64,000 nt of DNA from Streptococcus cristatus ATCC 51100 (GTDB lineage Bacteria > Bacillota > Bacilli > Lactobacillales > Streptococcaceae). The DNA lies in NCBI RefSeq assembly GCF_000222765.1, contig NZ_AFUE01000001.1:1-64000 (forward strand), read 5' to 3'. Shown here in pieces: positions 18,091 through 26,946 of this stretch. The notes below the pieces were generated by a model. The model ran no database searches. It was not told the DNA's origin and saw only the letters and a program-made list of their open reading frames with translations. How positions within the stretch are numbered: position 1 is the first letter of the stretch; every line of letters starts with the position of its first letter. The position numbers and the translations under genes are program-made.

Positions 18091-19491
18091 ATGACAATTG
18101 ATTTTAAAGCAGAAGTTGAAAAACGTAGAGAAGCTCTGTTGGCGGACTTGTTCAGCCTTTTAGAAATTAATTCAGAGCGGGATGATTCAAAGGCAGATAA
18201 GGAGCATCCTTTTGGACCTGGTCCTGTAAAGGCCTTGCATAAGTTCTTGGAAATTGCTGAACGTGATGGTTACCCGACTCAAAATGTGGACAATTATGCT
18301 GGCCACTTTACTTTTGGTCAAGGAGAAGAAGAACTGGGTATCTTTGCCCATATGGATGTGGTACCTGCTGGAAGTGGTTGGGATACAGACCCTTATACAC
18401 CGACGATTAAGGATGGCCGTCTCTATGCTCGTGGTTCTAGTGATGACAAGGGACCAACTATGGCATGTTACTACGGTTTGAAAATCATCAAAGAATTGGG
18501 CTTGCCTGTATCTAAGCGCGTGCGCTTTGTGGTCGGGACAGATGAAGAGTCTGGCTGGAAAGACATGGAGTATTACTTTGCTCATGTAGGCCTGCCTGAG
18601 CCTGATTTCGGCTTCTCACCAGACGCTGAATTTCCGATTATCAATGGTGAAAAAGGAAATATTACAGAGTACCTGCATTTTGCTGGTGAAAATGCTGGCG
18701 CTGCACGCCTGCATAGCTTTACTGGTGGCTTGCGGGAGAACATGGTGCCTGAATCTGGCACAGCTGTCTTGTCAGGTCACTTGCCAAATCTAGTTGATAA
18801 ATTGGAGCAGTTTGCTAAGGAAAATGGGCTAGACTTTACTTATGAAGAACTAGCTGGTGGCCAAATCGCTGTGACCATTATCGGTAAGTCTGCGCACGGT
18901 GCTTCTCCTCAGTCTGGTGTCAATGGTGCAACCTATTTGGCCAAATTCCTAACGCAGTTTGACTTTGCTGGCCCAGCTAAGGATTACCTAGATGTGGCTG
19001 GAAATATTCTCCTAAATGACCATGAGGGTAAGAACTTGAAGATTGCTCATGTGGATGAGAAGATGGGGGCTCTATCAATGAATGCTGGCGTTTTCCGTTT
19101 TGACGAAAACAAGGCTGACAATACAATTGCCCTCAATATTCGCTATCCTAAGGGAACCAGTCCAGAAGCCATTCAGAATGTGTTAGAGCAGTTACCAGTG
19201 ACCAAAGTGACCTTGTCTGAGCATGGACATACTCCTCACTATGTACCGATGGAAGATCCGTTGGTGCAGACCTTGCTGGCTGTTTATGAAAAACAAACTG
19301 GGCTGAAAGGTCATGAGCAAGTTATCGGTGGTGGTACCTTTGGACGCCTCTTGAAACGTGGTGTCGCTTACGGCGCTATGTTCCCAGACTATATCGATAC
19401 TATGCACCAAGCCAATGAATTTATCGATGTTGAAGATCTATTCCGCGCGGCTGCCATTTATGCGGAAGCTATCTACGAATTGATCAAATAA
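18091..19491 (+). CDS. pepV: Dipeptidase PepV
   Basis: A zinc-dependent M20-family dipeptidase of 466 residues that cleaves a broad range of dipeptides, including beta-Ala-Xaa, in the cytosol. Metal-binding motifs are [10 protein letters not shown] (His and the catalytic Asp), [26 protein letters not shown] and GGGTFGR. The inserted lid domain fits PepV. The ATG at 18091 is chosen because AGGTGAG precedes it; the upstream in-frame GTG at 18070 has no ribosome site. It supports the peptide-based amino-acid supply to which the oligopeptide-binding protein at 35278 also contributes. Confidence 0.95.
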   Translation: MTIDFKAEVEKRREALLADLFSLLEINSERDDSKADKEHPFGPGPVKALHKFLEIAERDGYPTQNVDNYAGHFTFGQGEEELGIFAHMDVVPAGSGWDTDPYTPTIKDGRLYARGSSDDKGPTMACYYGLKIIKELGLPVSKRVRFVVGTDEESGWKDMEYYFAHVGLPEPDFGFSPDAEFPIINGEKGNITEYLHFAGENAGAARLHSFTGGLRENMVPESGTAVLSGHLPNLVDKLEQFAKENGLDFTYEELAGGQIAVTIIGKSAHGASPQSGVNGATYLAKFLTQFDFAGPAKDYLDVAGNILLNDHEGKNLKIAHVDEKMGALSMNAGVFRFDENKADNTIALNIRYPKGTSPEAIQNVLEQLPVTKVTLSEHGHTPHYVPMEDPLVQTLLAVYEKQTGLKGHEQVIGGGTFGRLLKRGVAYGAMFPDYIDTMHQANEFIDVEDLFRAAAIYAEAIYELIK

Positions 19492-19497
19492 GATAAG

Positions 19498-19527
19498 AAC
19501 TCATTTGGCTCTGCCAGATGAGTTTCT
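19498..19527 (+). terminator. Terminator after pepV
   Basis: AACTCATTTGGC/GCCAGATGAGTT hairpin with a tight loop followed by TCTTT. It lies 20 bases before the next start, so it may act as an attenuator for the downstream pair. Confidence 0.65.
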
Positions 19528-19543
19528 TTGCAAGGAAGGAAAT

Positions 19544-20131
19544 ATGATGCAGACAATAGAAGATATTACCAAGTCCATTATAGCTGACCCACAGAATAAA
19601 GCTTTCACGGAACAGGGGCTTACCCCACTTTTTGCAGCGCCTAAGAATGCTCGGATTAACATTGTCGGTCAAGCGCCGGGTCTGAAAACCCAGCAAGCGG
19701 GGCTTTACTGGAAGGACAAGAGTGGTGACCGCTTGAGAGAATGGTTGGGTGTTGATGAAGAAACTTTCTATCAGTCTGGATATTTTGCGGTTCTGCCCAT
19801 GGATTTTTATTTCCCCGGGCATGGTAAGTCTGGAGATTTACCGCCTCGCAAGGGCTTTGTTGAGAAATGGCATCAGCCGATTTTAGAGCTCCTACCAGAT
19901 ATTGAGTTGACTATCTTGATTGGTCAGTATGCACAGAAATACTATCTGCATCAAAAAGGAAATGTCAAACTGACCGAGACGGTTCAGCATTATCAAGACT
20001 ACCTGCCAGACTTTTTTCCCTTGGTACACCCATCGCCCCGCAATCAAATCTGGATGGCGAAAAATCCTTGGTTTGAGGCAGAAGTAGTGCCAGAATTGCA
20101 AGCGTTGGTACAAAAGATTATTCATCAATAA
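19544..20131 (+). CDS. Uracil-DNA glycosylase family protein
   Basis: A 195-residue member of the uracil-DNA glycosylase superfamily. The water-activating loop is seen as VGQAPG (GXAPG, about residue 47) and the distal loop as HPSPRN (about residue 162), with LPMDFYFPG between. It contains no cysteine, so it is not an iron-sulfur (family 4/5) enzyme. It probably excises uracil or another deaminated base; exact specificity is not visible. Either ATG at 19544 or 19547 can serve after the AAGGAAGG site. It is followed after 12 bases by the prolyl-tRNA editing gene. Confidence 0.82.
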   Translation: MMQTIEDITKSIIADPQNKAFTEQGLTPLFAAPKNARINIVGQAPGLKTQQAGLYWKDKSGDRLREWLGVDEETFYQSGYFAVLPMDFYFPGHGKSGDLPPRKGFVEKWHQPILELLPDIELTILIGQYAQKYYLHQKGNVKLTETVQHYQDYLPDFFPLVHPSPRNQIWMAKNPWFEAEVVPELQALVQKIIHQ

Positions 20132-20143
20132 AGGAGAAAAACT

Positions 20144-20632
20144 ATGGATGCTTATCAACAAGTGGCTAATAAGTTGCAAGAGTTGGGGATTACCTTTGAT
20201 GTGGTGGAGCACCCACCTGCATTTACGACAGAGCAGGCAGATCGCTATATTGAAGGCATGGAAGGAGTTCGGACTAAGTCCATGTTTTTGACCAATAAAA
20301 AGAAAACTCAATATTATCTGCTGATTATGGATGACCAAAAGAGTCTAGATATGGACTTGTTTAAAGATTTGGTCTCAGCCAACCGCATCCGCATGGCTTC
20401 AGCGGATTCTCTCTATGAAAAAATGCAGCTGCCACCAGGAACGGTATCACCTTTTGGGCTTCTGAATAATCCAGAGCGAGACATTCAGGTCTATTTTGAT
20501 AAGGACATTGTATCAGAGGATATCATGACTTTCCATCCCAATACCAATGAAAAGACGATTTTTGTCGCAACCCAAGATATTTTTAAGTTCTTGACTCATC
20601 TGGGCTATGATTATCAAATTTTGGAACTTTAA
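20144..20632 (+). CDS. Prolyl-tRNA editing (YbaK/ProXp-like) protein
   Basis: A 162-residue freestanding aminoacyl-tRNA deacylase of the YbaK/PrdX type. The family hydrolyses mischarged tRNA such as Ala-tRNA(Pro). Motifs seen are VVEHPPAFTTEQAD at the N-terminus, GVRTKSMFLTNKKK with the conserved lysine near residue 46, and the GTVSPFGLLNN motif near residue 100. It sits directly behind the uracil-glycosylase-like gene with a good AAAGGAG site, so the two are likely co-transcribed. A hairpin terminator follows. Confidence 0.9.
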   Translation: MDAYQQVANKLQELGITFDVVEHPPAFTTEQADRYIEGMEGVRTKSMFLTNKKKTQYYLLIMDDQKSLDMDLFKDLVSANRIRMASADSLYEKMQLPPGTVSPFGLLNNPERDIQVYFDKDIVSEDIMTFHPNTNEKTIFVATQDIFKFLTHLGYDYQILEL

Positions 20633-20641
20633 TTTTTAAAA

Positions 20642-20676
20642 ATGCTGTAGGGCTTCTTGCCTTGCAGTATTTTTCT
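20642..20676 (+). terminator. Terminator after the tRNA-editing gene
   Basis: Twelve-pair stem (with G-U pairs) ATGCTGTAGGGC/GCCTTGCAGTAT, then TTTTT. Confidence 0.7.
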
Positions 20677-20741
20677 TGACACAAAAGCGTTAGGAAAATT
20701 ATCATTCTTCTCAAAGAGCAAGAGAAGAAGAGAAATAGAAA

Positions 20742-20766
20742 AAAGCCTGAGTGACATTCAGGCTTT
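20742..20766 (-). terminator. Terminator of the Ser/Thr-rich protein gene
   Basis: AAAGCCTGA/TCAGGCTTT hairpin. The T-run is on the minus strand (A-run at 20735-20744 on plus), matching the gene at 20806-21225. Confidence 0.75.
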
Positions 20767-20805
20767 CTTGGACAGATTAGATAAGGGGCACTCTTCCAAA
20801 TGTTC

Positions 20806-21225
20806 CTAGTTGGATGCTTGAGTGCTGGACTCTGTTGTTGTATGCTGGTCTTGGCTTGTCGAACTGCTGTCAGTGGAAGTAGTTGTATGGCTCGTATTCG
20901 TTTCTGCGCTTGAAGAGCTTGAGGATGTTTCGGTCTCAGTAGCAGCAGAAGTTTCTGTTGGAGTCGAGCTAACAGATGTAGACTCTTTTTCTACCTCTTT
21001 GATGATGGTAGTAGTCGTAGTCGAGTTGCCTGTATCAGTTTTTGATTTTGAGTCATTGTTGTTCATAAGGTTCATGATGGTAAAGCAAGCAATGACGATT
21101 GATAGAAGACTGGCAATTGTAGCAATAGTCTTTTGTAGGGCAGAAAAGCCAGTTTTAATATGCTGACTAGCTGGTTTTCGATTAGAATTGCTGTTATTTT
21201 TTTCTTTGCGGGAATAGTTTTCCAT
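20806..21225 (-). CDS. Ser/Thr-rich single-span membrane protein
   Basis: A 139-residue protein with a basic Asn/Lys-rich N-terminus, one hydrophobic segment (about residues 30-54, TIATIASLLSIVIACFTIM) and an extracytoplasmic tail of some 80 residues that is almost only Ser, Thr, Glu and Gln. It resembles small streptococcal proteins filed under DUF6556, an assignment I hold weakly. The composition suggests a flexible, possibly glycosylated wall-spanning stalk; that is inference. AAAGGAGCGACT precedes the start. It is monocistronic, between its own terminator and that of ppdK. Confidence 0.7.
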   Translation of the reverse strand: MENYSRKEKNNSNSNRKPASQHIKTGFSALQKTIATIASLLSIVIACFTIMNLMNNNDSKSKTDTGNSTTTTTIIKEVEKESTSVSSTPTETSAATETETSSSSSSAETNTSHTTTSTDSSSTSQDQHTTTESSTQASN

Positions 21226-21334
21226 GTAAAAGTCGCTCCTTTTCGTTCTTAATTTATTATACGTCTTTTATTTAGAAAAGTCTTCCAAAAATCTGAAATT
21301 TTTAAATGAAAACGTACACAAAAGATAAATAACA

Positions 21335-21375
21335 ACAGCTCTAAAAGGCGGAGAGATAAGCCTCTTAGAGCTGTT
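21335..21375 (-). terminator. Terminator of ppdK
   Basis: Long inverted repeat AACAGCTCTAA..GGC/GCC..TTAGAGCTGTT, followed on the minus strand by a T-rich stretch. Confidence 0.75.
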
Positions 21376-21396
21376 GGTTTTATCAAAATGGTAGAG

Positions 21397-24024
21397 CTAT
21401 TTTGCTGTACTTTCAGAGTCAAGGGCAGCTTGGGCCACGGCTAGCCGAGCTGCTGGGACTCGATAAGGGGAGCAGGAGACATAAGTGACACCGATTTCTT
21501 GTAAGAAAGGAATGGAAGCCGGATCACCGCCAACTTCGCCACAAACTCCGATAGACAGGTTTGGATCTACTTGGCGAGCTTTTTCAATCGCCAATTTCAT
21601 CAATTGACCGACACCTTCTTGATCAAGGCTTTGGAAGGGATCCTGCGTTAGCAACTTTTTCTCTTTATAATCATTGAAGAATTTTCCGATATCATCCCTT
21701 GAAAAGCCAAAAGTCATCTGGGTCAAGTCATTGGTTCCAAAGCTGAAGAAGTCCGCTTCCTGAGCCAGCTGATCAGCAATGAAGCAGGCTCTCGGCAGTT
21801 CGATCATGGTACCAATGTCATATGGGAATGGAGAGCATTGATGCTTTTTGAAAATCCATTCGATATGCTTGATGAGCAGCTCTTTGAGATAGACAAGCTC
21901 TGATTTTGTAGCAATCAACGGAATCATAATTTCAGGACGGACTGGATGTCCTTCTTGCTGCAGTCGAATGGCGCTGCTAAAGATAGCCTCTATTTGCATC
22001 TTATAGATATCTGGCAAGGTGATTCCCAAGCGACAGCCGCGATGGCCAAGCATAGGATTTGATTCTTGCAATTGCGTGATTTTTCTTTCTAGTTGACTAG
22101 CTTTTTTATTGAGTTTTTCAGCCAGCAGGGCAATTTCAAGTTGGTCTTTAGGGAGAAATTCATGCATTGGAGGATCCAGTAGGCGGACAATCATAGGCTT
22201 TTCGCTAACTGTCTGGAACATCTGATAAAAGTCTTCTGCTTGGTAATCAAGGAGATGGGCAAGTGCTTCCCGTCTTTCTATTTCATTTTCGGCCAGAATT
22301 AATTTCCTCATTTGCAGGATTCTTTCCTCACCGAAAAACATATGCTCGGTTCTTGCTAGTCCAATGCCTTGCGCTCCGAAGCTAATAGCGGTTTGCAAAT
22401 CTTGAGTAGTTTCAGCATTGGCGCGGACTGTAAGTTTAGCTACTTCATCAGCCCAAGTCAGCAAGAGCTGCAGATCCTGATCATTTTCTACAGAGACAGT
22501 CGGGATTTGCCCCAGATAGAGAAAACCAGTCCGACCATCTACGGATAGAATATCTCCTTCATTGAGCAAGATATCTCCGCACTGGATGGTCTTACTATCT
22601 TCTTGGACCAGCAACTCTCCACATCCTGCGACACAGCAGGTTCCCATCCCTCGGGCGACAACTGCTGCGTGTGAGGTCATCCCACCTTGGCTGGTGACGA
22701 TTGCTTGGCTGACAATCATTCCTTCTATGTCTTCGGGAGAAGTTTCTTGCCGGACTAGCACAACTTTTTCGCCAGCTTCATGTAGTTCTTTGGCTCGCTT
22801 GGCAGTAAAGACAATTTTTCCTGTTGCAGCACCGGGACTGGCTGGCAATCCCTGCGCTAAAATTGTCGCTTGCTGGAGCTCATTTTCATCAAAAACTGGG
22901 TGAATCAGCTGATTGATATGAGCCGGGCTAATCCGGCGAATGGCCTCGCACTTGTCTATCTTGCCTTCTTCTACTAATTGCAGAGCGATTTTCAAAGCAG
23001 CCTTGACCGTTCGCTTACCATTACGGGTTTGCAGGATATAGAGCTTGCCCTTTTCGATTGTAAATTCGATATCCTGCATATCTTTATAGTGATCTTCAAG
23101 GGTGTGGGCATATTCTTGAAAAGCAGCATAGGCTTCTGGCATCTTTTCTTGCAGATGTTGAATGGGCTCGGGCGTGCGGATACCAGCAACGACATCCTCT
23201 CCTTGGGCATTTAAAAGAAATTCGCCAAAGAGGCCTTTTTGACCAGTTGCTGGATTTCGAGTGAAGACGACTCCAGTTCCACTTTCTTGATCAAAGTTGC
23301 CAAAGACCATGACTTGAATATTAACGGCGGTTCCCAAATCTTCTGGAATCTGATTGAGCTTGCGATAGACTTGGGCGCGTGGGTTATTCCAAGAGCGGAA
23401 AACGGCTTTGATAGCAGCGAAGAGTTGTTCCTTAGGATTTTGAGGAAAAGTCTGATAATGCTCGCGATACAGCTGCTTGTACTGATCGATGAGAGCTTGG
23501 TGCTCTTCCAAACTAAAGTTGTTGGCAGTCTTACCAGCATTCTTCTCAAAATAGGATAGCAAGTGATCGAAGTCCTCTTTTGGAATTTGGAAAACGACAT
23601 CTGCATACATCTGGAGCAGCCTGCGATAGCAATTATAGGCAAAAGCCATATTGGTTTTGGAAGCCAAGGTTTGGGTTCGCAGGTCATTTAATCCTAAGTT
23701 TAAAATCGTATCCATCATGCCAGGCATAGAAAACTTGGCACCACTGCGAACAGAAACTAGCAGTTGCTCCTCTTCGTTTCCTGAGAAGTATTGGCTGGTT
23801 TTTTGCTCCAGTTCCGAAATAGCCTGCAAAACATTCTCTCTTAATTGTTCTTCAAAAAAGGAAGGCTTATTTAAAAACTGAATGCAGGCTTCCGTCGTAA
23901 TGGTGAATCCCGGCGGAACTGGCAATCCTAAATGGGTCATTTCAGCTAAATTAGCACCTTTGCCACCCAAAAGAGCATTTTGCTCGGCTCGTCCTTCCTC
24001 AAAGGAATAAATCCATTTCGTCAT
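21397..24024 (-). CDS. ppdK: Pyruvate phosphate dikinase
   Basis: An 875-residue cytosolic enzyme interconverting pyruvate, ATP and Pi with PEP, AMP and PPi. The order of domains is normal: N-terminal nucleotide-binding domain (GGKGANLAEM near residue 21), swivelling phosphohistidine domain with the catalytic His in GGMTSHAAVVARGMG (about residue 452), and C-terminal PEP/pyruvate barrel ending GVCGEVGGDP and SCSPYRVPAARLA. The Thr two residues before the catalytic His is the site modified by PPDK regulatory proteins, one of which is encoded divergently at 24850. Its promoter has CcpN-like boxes. It could supply PEP during growth on pyruvate or lactate, or run glycolytically; direction cannot be told. 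Confidence 0.96.
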   Translation of the reverse strand: MTKWIYSFEEGRAEQNALLGGKGANLAEMTHLGLPVPPGFTITTEACIQFLNKPSFFEEQLRENVLQAISELEQKTSQYFSGNEEEQLLVSVRSGAKFSMPGMMDTILNLGLNDLRTQTLASKTNMAFAYNCYRRLLQMYADVVFQIPKEDFDHLLSYFEKNAGKTANNFSLEEHQALIDQYKQLYREHYQTFPQNPKEQLFAAIKAVFRSWNNPRAQVYRKLNQIPEDLGTAVNIQVMVFGNFDQESGTGVVFTRNPATGQKGLFGEFLLNAQGEDVVAGIRTPEPIQHLQEKMPEAYAAFQEYAHTLEDHYKDMQDIEFTIEKGKLYILQTRNGKRTVKAALKIALQLVEEGKIDKCEAIRRISPAHINQLIHPVFDENELQQATILAQGLPASPGAATGKIVFTAKRAKELHEAGEKVVLVRQETSPEDIEGMIVSQAIVTSQGGMTSHAAVVARGMGTCCVAGCGELLVQEDSKTIQCGDILLNEGDILSVDGRTGFLYLGQIPTVSVENDQDLQLLLTWADEVAKLTVRANAETTQDLQTAISFGAQGIGLARTEHMFFGEERILQMRKLILAENEIERREALAHLLDYQAEDFYQMFQTVSEKPMIVRLLDPPMHEFLPKDQLEIALLAEKLNKKASQLERKITQLQESNPMLGHRGCRLGITLPDIYKMQIEAIFSSAIRLQQEGHPVRPEIMIPLIATKSELVYLKELLIKHIEWIFKKHQCSPFPYDIGTMIELPRACFIADQLAQEADFFSFGTNDLTQMTFGFSRDDIGKFFNDYKEKKLLTQDPFQSLDQEGVGQLMKLAIEKARQVDPNLSIGVCGEVGGDPASIPFLQEIGVTYVSCSPYRVPAARLAVAQAALDSESTAK

Positions 24025-24048
24025 ATCTTACCTCCAAATTAACAAAAA

Positions 24049-24101
24049 TGTGCCATATATACCTTGTTTACATTCTAATATACATCATATATATTTGTCA
24101 A
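24049..24101 (-). promoter_or_regulatory. ppdK promoter with CcpN-like boxes
   Basis: On the minus strand TTGACA (plus 24096-24101) and TAGAAT (24072-24077) are 18 bases apart. A box TATGATGTATA (24079-24089, minus) in the spacer matches the CcpN consensus TRTGHYATAYW at 10 of 11, and TGTGCCATATA (24049-24059, plus) matches at 11 of 11 in the leader. The consensus is that of Bacillus CcpN; binding here is inferred. Confidence 0.65.
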
Positions 24102-24123
24102 TGGAAAAAATAGTTATATTTTA

Positions 24124-24151
24124 TTGATATAAGATAAAAATATGATATAAT
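24124..24151 (+). promoter_or_regulatory. Promoter of the CcpN-like gene
   Basis: TTGATA at 24124-24129 and TATAAT at 24146-24151 with a 16-base spacer. The -10 overlaps TATGATATAAT (24141-24151), 10 of 11 to the CcpN consensus, consistent with autoregulation. Confidence 0.6.
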
Positions 24152-24208
24152 ATGACAGAAAAAGATGAAAAATAGAGTATTCTATCTCTAAAAAGGAGAC
24201 ATATTGCA

Positions 24209-24844
24209 TTGGAATTATCAGCACGCCAAAAGCAGATTGTTGACATTGTCAAGAAAGAGCAGCCCGTCAGCGGGGAAAAGATTTCGGAATTGATGGAGAT
24301 TTCTAGAGCAACTTTACGCTCAGACCTGTCCTTTTTGACGCTGGTTGGCATTTTAAAAGCGACGCCAAAGGTTGGCTATACTTATTCAGGAAATGATTTA
24401 GAGACCTTATTTTTCTTTGACACTTTTCGAAAGAAAGCGGAAGATATTATGGTTTCTCCAGTTTTGGTGCCTCAAGACACTTTCATCCAGGATGCGGTGA
24501 TAAGGCTCTTTATGTATGACGCGGATGTTCTTTATGTCATTGATGAAAAGAAGCTACTCTTAGGAATTGTCTCGCGCAAGGATTTGCTACGGGCGGCTTT
24601 ATCCAGTAGTATCGGAACAACGCCTATTGCAGTTTGTATGACGCGGATGCCTCATCTTAGAACCTGCCATAAGGATATGAATATACTAGAGGTGGCCGCT
24701 CTTTTGCAGGATTTTGCCATTGATTCACTGCCTGTGGTAGAGAAAGATAATGAGCGCAAGATTTTAGGGACGGTGACTAAGACAGCTCTGCTGGACTATA
24801 TCATTCAGGAAGCGCGCCAAGCGGAAGTAAAGAGACAGGAGTAG
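24209..24844 (+). CDS. ccpN: CcpN-like transcriptional repressor (HTH plus CBS pair)
   Basis: A 211-residue regulator with an N-terminal helix-turn-helix (residues 3-60, LSARQKQIVDIVK...ISRATLRSDLSFL) and two CBS domains (about 80-135 and 143-205). This is the architecture of Bacillus CcpN/YqzB, which represses gluconeogenic genes and senses ATP/ADP through its CBS domains. The gene also precedes the DUF299 kinase in Bacillus. The start is TTG at 24209, nine bases after AAAGGAGA. It is divergent from ppdK, whose promoter carries CcpN-type boxes, so ppdK is the probable target. Confidence 0.85.
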   Translation: MELSARQKQIVDIVKKEQPVSGEKISELMEISRATLRSDLSFLTLVGILKATPKVGYTYSGNDLETLFFFDTFRKKAEDIMVSPVLVPQDTFIQDAVIRLFMYDADVLYVIDEKKLLLGIVSRKDLLRAALSSSIGTTPIAVCMTRMPHLRTCHKDMNILEVAALLQDFAIDSLPVVEKDNERKILGTVTKTALLDYIIQEARQAEVKRQE

Positions 24845-24849
24845 TGACA

Positions 24850-25680
24850 ATGAAGAAAGAAATTATTGTATATAGCATTTCAGATTCTTTAGGAGGAACC
24901 TCGCAGCGACTCTTGTCTGCTGTAAGTGCGCAGTATCCAGATTTGACATTTAATAATAGCTACCGTTTTCCTTTTATAGACAAGGAGCAAGAATTGCTGG
25001 AAATTTTGCAAGATGCTTTAAAAGATGATGCCTTGGTCATCAGTACCTTGGTAAATGGAGAATTAGCTAGACTAGCTAGAGAATTTAGCCAAAACCACAA
25101 GCTGGCCTATATTGATCTCATGCACCCTTTCTTTGAAATCATAGGAGAAAAGACTGGGATTAGCCCGATTGAGATACCAGGAACCTTGCACCGTTTGGAT
25201 ACGGAATATTTTAATAAAATATCAGCGATTGAGTTTGCAGTAAAGAATGATGATGGAAAATCTCCGCAGGGATTTTTGGAGTCGGATCTAGTTCTACTGG
25301 GAGTTTCACGGACTTCAAAAACTCCTCTCAGCATTTTTTTGGCCAATAAGGGCTACAAAGTTTCCAATTTACCTTTGATTCCAGAAGTTCCGCTTCCTCA
25401 AGTTTTAGACAAGGTGGACAAGCGTAGGATCATCGGTCTGGTCTGTGAGCCAGAAAAATTAGTCAAAATTCGTAGCAACCGCCTCAATTCGCTGGGACTG
25501 TCCCACTCGACCAGTTACACAGATTTGGAGAAGATTTATCAGGAATTAGACTATTCCAAAGAAGTCTTTAGAAAATATCAAACGGAGGTCATCAATATTA
25601 CGGATAAATCAATTGAAGAGACAGCCTTCTTGATTGAAGATTATTTAAAAAAATTAGATATGATTGGCGAGGCGAAGTAA
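24850..25680 (+). CDS. PPDK regulatory protein (bifunctional kinase/Pi-dependent phosphorylase)
   Basis: A 276-residue DUF299/PSRP protein. Family members use ADP to phosphorylate the active-site Thr of PPDK, inactivating it, and use Pi to reverse this. The P-loop-like GVSRTSKTPLSIFLANKG (about residues 150-167) and the N-terminal YSISDSLGGTSQ are hallmarks. ATG 24850 is chosen because AGGAG at 24838-24842 gives 7-base spacing; an in-frame GTG at 24844 would be too close. The regulator stop (24844) lies just before, so the two genes are coupled. The substrate, PPDK, is encoded next door. Confidence 0.92.
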   Translation: MKKEIIVYSISDSLGGTSQRLLSAVSAQYPDLTFNNSYRFPFIDKEQELLEILQDALKDDALVISTLVNGELARLAREFSQNHKLAYIDLMHPFFEIIGEKTGISPIEIPGTLHRLDTEYFNKISAIEFAVKNDDGKSPQGFLESDLVLLGVSRTSKTPLSIFLANKGYKVSNLPLIPEVPLPQVLDKVDKRRIIGLVCEPEKLVKIRSNRLNSLGLSHSTSYTDLEKIYQELDYSKEVFRKYQTEVINITDKSIEETAFLIEDYLKKLDMIGEAK

Positions 25681-25688
25681 TCGTCTTC

Positions 25689-25733
25689 AGGGCTGGTTCC
25701 TAAATTTATCAGATAGGAGCTACGCCCTTTTCT
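25689..25733 (+). terminator. Possible terminator after the PPDK regulatory gene
   Basis: AGGGC..TTCCTA/TAGGA..GCCCT imperfect stem followed by TTTTCTTG. Confidence 0.5.
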
Positions 25734-25800
25734 TGTTCCTAGGCTCGTTTCGTGTTACAATAGGAGTATTGATTTTTACTGATAAATACAGAGGAAAAAG

Positions 25801-26943
25801 ATGATTTATTTAGATAATTCAGCGACAACCAAGCCTTACCCAGAGGCGCTGGTTACCTATACAGAAGTGGCTTCTAAGATCTGGGGTAATCCTTCTAGCC
25901 TGCATAGTTTGGGCAGTCAGGCGACCCGTCTCTTAGAGGCCTCTCGTCGGCAAATAGCAGAGCTTTTAGGCAAGTCTTCGTCGGAGATTTTTTTTACGTC
26001 TGGAGGAACAGAAGGGGACAACTGGGTGCTTAAAGGAGTTGCTTTTGAAAAAGTTCCCTTTGGCAAACACATCATCGTTTCCAACATTGAGCATCCCGCG
26101 GTTAAAGAATCAGCCCTCTGGCTTCAGAGTCAAGGATTTGAAGTGGATTTTGCGCCAGTAGATAAGGCAGGTTTTGTTGAGGTAGACAAGCTAGCGGAGC
26201 TGATTCGACCAGACACCACTCTGGTTTCGGTCATGGCTGTCAATAATGAAATCGGCAGCATTCAGCCTATCCAGAAAATATCAGAACTTTTAGCAGACAA
26301 GCCGACTATTTCCTTTCACGTGGACGCTGTGCAGGCTGTTACGAAGATTCCGACAGCTGCTTATCTGACGGATCGCGTGGATTTTGCAACATTCTCCAGT
26401 CATAAATTTCACGGCCTTCGGGGCGTAGGATTTGTCTATATCAAGTCTGGCAAGAAAATCAGTCCCCTCTTGACTGGTGGCGGCCAGGAGTCGGATAAGC
26501 GCTCCACAACAGAAAATTTAGCTGGTATTGCAGCGACAGCCAAGGCTCTGCGTTTGTCCATGGAAAAGCAAGAAGCATTTGCCAAACGAACAGCAAAGAT
26601 GAAGGCGATTATCCTTGAAGAGCTGCGGAAGTATCCAGATGTGGTGGTCTTCTCAGGCTTGGAAGATTTTGCTCCCCATATCCTGACCTTTGGTATCAAG
26701 GGAGTGCGGGGTGAAGTCGTCGTCCACGCATTTGAAGACTACGAGATCTACATCTCGACGACCAGCGCTTGCTCTTCCAAGGCCGGTAAGCCAGCGGGAA
26801 CGCTAATCGCTATGGGAGTCGAAAAGTCTCTCGCTCAAACGGCTGTCCGTATCAGTTTGGATCTTGATAATGATATGAGCCAGATGGAGCAGTTTTTGAC
26901 AACTTTTAAAATTATTTACGAAAAAACCAGAAAAGTAAGGTAA
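25801..26943 (+). CDS. Cysteine desulfurase, ThiI-linked
   Basis: A class V aminotransferase-fold, PLP-dependent cysteine desulfurase of 380 residues. The PLP lysine is in SSHKFHGLRGVGF (about 201-213), and the persulfide cysteine is in SACSSKAG on the mobile loop near residue 325. Followed by thiI after 3 bases, it is the likely sulfur donor for 4-thiouridine in tRNA, like the NifZ-ThiI pair of Bacillus. A second desulfurase at 45030 has a different loop (SACTAGAVQPS). An AGAGGAAAAAG site precedes the ATG. Confidence 0.93.
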   Translation: MIYLDNSATTKPYPEALVTYTEVASKIWGNPSSLHSLGSQATRLLEASRRQIAELLGKSSSEIFFTSGGTEGDNWVLKGVAFEKVPFGKHIIVSNIEHPAVKESALWLQSQGFEVDFAPVDKAGFVEVDKLAELIRPDTTLVSVMAVNNEIGSIQPIQKISELLADKPTISFHVDAVQAVTKIPTAAYLTDRVDFATFSSHKFHGLRGVGFVYIKSGKKISPLLTGGGQESDKRSTTENLAGIAATAKALRLSMEKQEAFAKRTAKMKAIILEELRKYPDVVVFSGLEDFAPHILTFGIKGVRGEVVVHAFEDYEIYISTTSACSSKAGKPAGTLIAMGVEKSLAQTAVRISLDLDNDMSQMEQFLTTFKIIYEKTRKVR

Positions 26944-26946
26944 ACA

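Noticed and set aside
18187-18585. 132-codon open frame antisense to pepV
   Set aside because: Shadow of a well-supported coding region, no ribosome site or family resemblance. The same applies to antisense frames in gyrA, ppdK, trmD and uvrC.
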